Below are positions 26,505 through 26,673 of a stretch of DNA of 26,673 bases, one piece after another. This stretch comes from Fimbriimonadaceae bacterium (GTDB taxonomy: Bacteria > Armatimonadota > Fimbriimonadia > Fimbriimonadales > Fimbriimonadaceae), in the NCBI GenBank assembly GCA_019694835.1, contig JAIBBE010000230.1:1-26673 (forward strand), given 5' to 3'. Made by a program: the position numbers and the translations under genes. Below the pieces are notes generated by a model that was given only the letters and a program-made list of their open reading frames with translations, made no database searches and had not been told where the DNA came from. Each line of letters begins with the position of its first letter. Position 1 is the stretch's first letter.

Positions 26505-26673
26505 GTAGAAGGCGCCCACACCTCATGTGGGAGTCCGCTTTCGCAGCCTTCACCGGTTCCGAGAGCAACCTGTCCAGCCGTATCGCGACAGGCAACACAA
26601 CGGAATAGGGCGGCTTCCATTCGCGGAGGCCTGACCCGAAACACGAGTGTTTCGGCAGCAGGCCAGCGAAGGA
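26505..26673. other. Right-edge non-coding stretch with two hairpins
   Basis: No gene is evident in the last 169 bp. It holds two inverted repeats. One is CCCACA-CCTCA-TGTGGG at 26515-26531, ten bases after the 108-aa gene stop, which may act as a weak terminator although no U-run follows. The other is a stronger 8-bp perfect stem at 26636-26655. Confidence 0.4.
26636..26655. repeat. Perfect 8-bp-arm inverted repeat
   Basis: CCGAAACA-CGAG-TGTTTCGG, arms at 26636-26643 and 26648-26655. Perfect pairing and a tetraloop. On the plus strand it is not followed by a T-run, so it may be part of a larger repeat or a recombination or regulatory site continuing beyond the window. Confidence 0.5.

Noticed and set aside
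26001..26519. Minus-strand 172-codon frame at the right edge
   Set aside because: Antisense to both small plus-strand genes, with an Arg/Pro/Leu-rich composition typical of shadow frames.

Overview
The window is 26.7 kb of moderately GC-rich DNA from a Gram-negative bacterium. Two things point that way: VirB6/TrbL- and VirB8/TrbF-type conjugation genes at the left edge, and a sigma-54 activator with matching -24/-12 promoters. The phylum cannot be fixed from the sequence; Proteobacteria or Acidobacteriota would fit. There is no tRNA, rRNA, integrase, transposase or CRISPR array that I can see.

Layout. (1) 1-1449, plus strand: the 3' end of a VirB6/TrbL-like gene and a complete VirB8/TrbF-like gene. 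The conjugation operon then stops. (2) 1523-25652, all minus strand: one continuous defence-type island of eleven intact genes plus a regulator gene. In transcription order it has three parts. Unit A runs from 25652: a 1382-aa fusion (methylase-like domain, specificity-subunit-like domain, beta domain, STAND-type ATPase), a 516-aa STAND-like ATPase, and an RtcR-type sigma-54 activator with a CARF-like N-terminus. Unit B runs from 18176: hsdR, hsdM, hsdS, a NucS-like nuclease with an EVE/PUA-like domain, a dynamin-like GTPase and an SNF2-family helicase, all overlapping or abutting. Unit C runs from 5796: an unknown 164-aa protein, an Mre11/SbcD-like phosphoesterase and an SMC/Rad50-like ATPase. 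(3) 25653-26673: a 350-bp intergenic stretch and two small plus-strand genes of unknown function, probably part of the carrier element.

How it may work together. The type I restriction-modification core (R, M, S) is intact in its catalytic motifs and is translationally coupled to three genes that are not standard type I components. The large fusion protein keeps a methylase AdoMet motif, but its catalytic motif IV reads NVPF rather than NPPF. It therefore looks more like a DNA- or methylation-sensing STAND receptor than a methylase.

The most striking regulatory observation is that each of the three units is preceded by a sequence with sigma-54 promoter architecture (GG-N10-GC): strong before unit A, good before unit B, plausible but awkwardly placed before unit C. 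The only sigma-54 activator in the window lies between units A and B. I infer an inducible island in which a CARF-like ligand signal switches on the restriction, nuclease and helicase genes and also, by positive feedback, the activator's own operon. The BREX hallmark gene pglZ and the DISARM hallmarks drmA/drmB are absent, so this does not match those systems.
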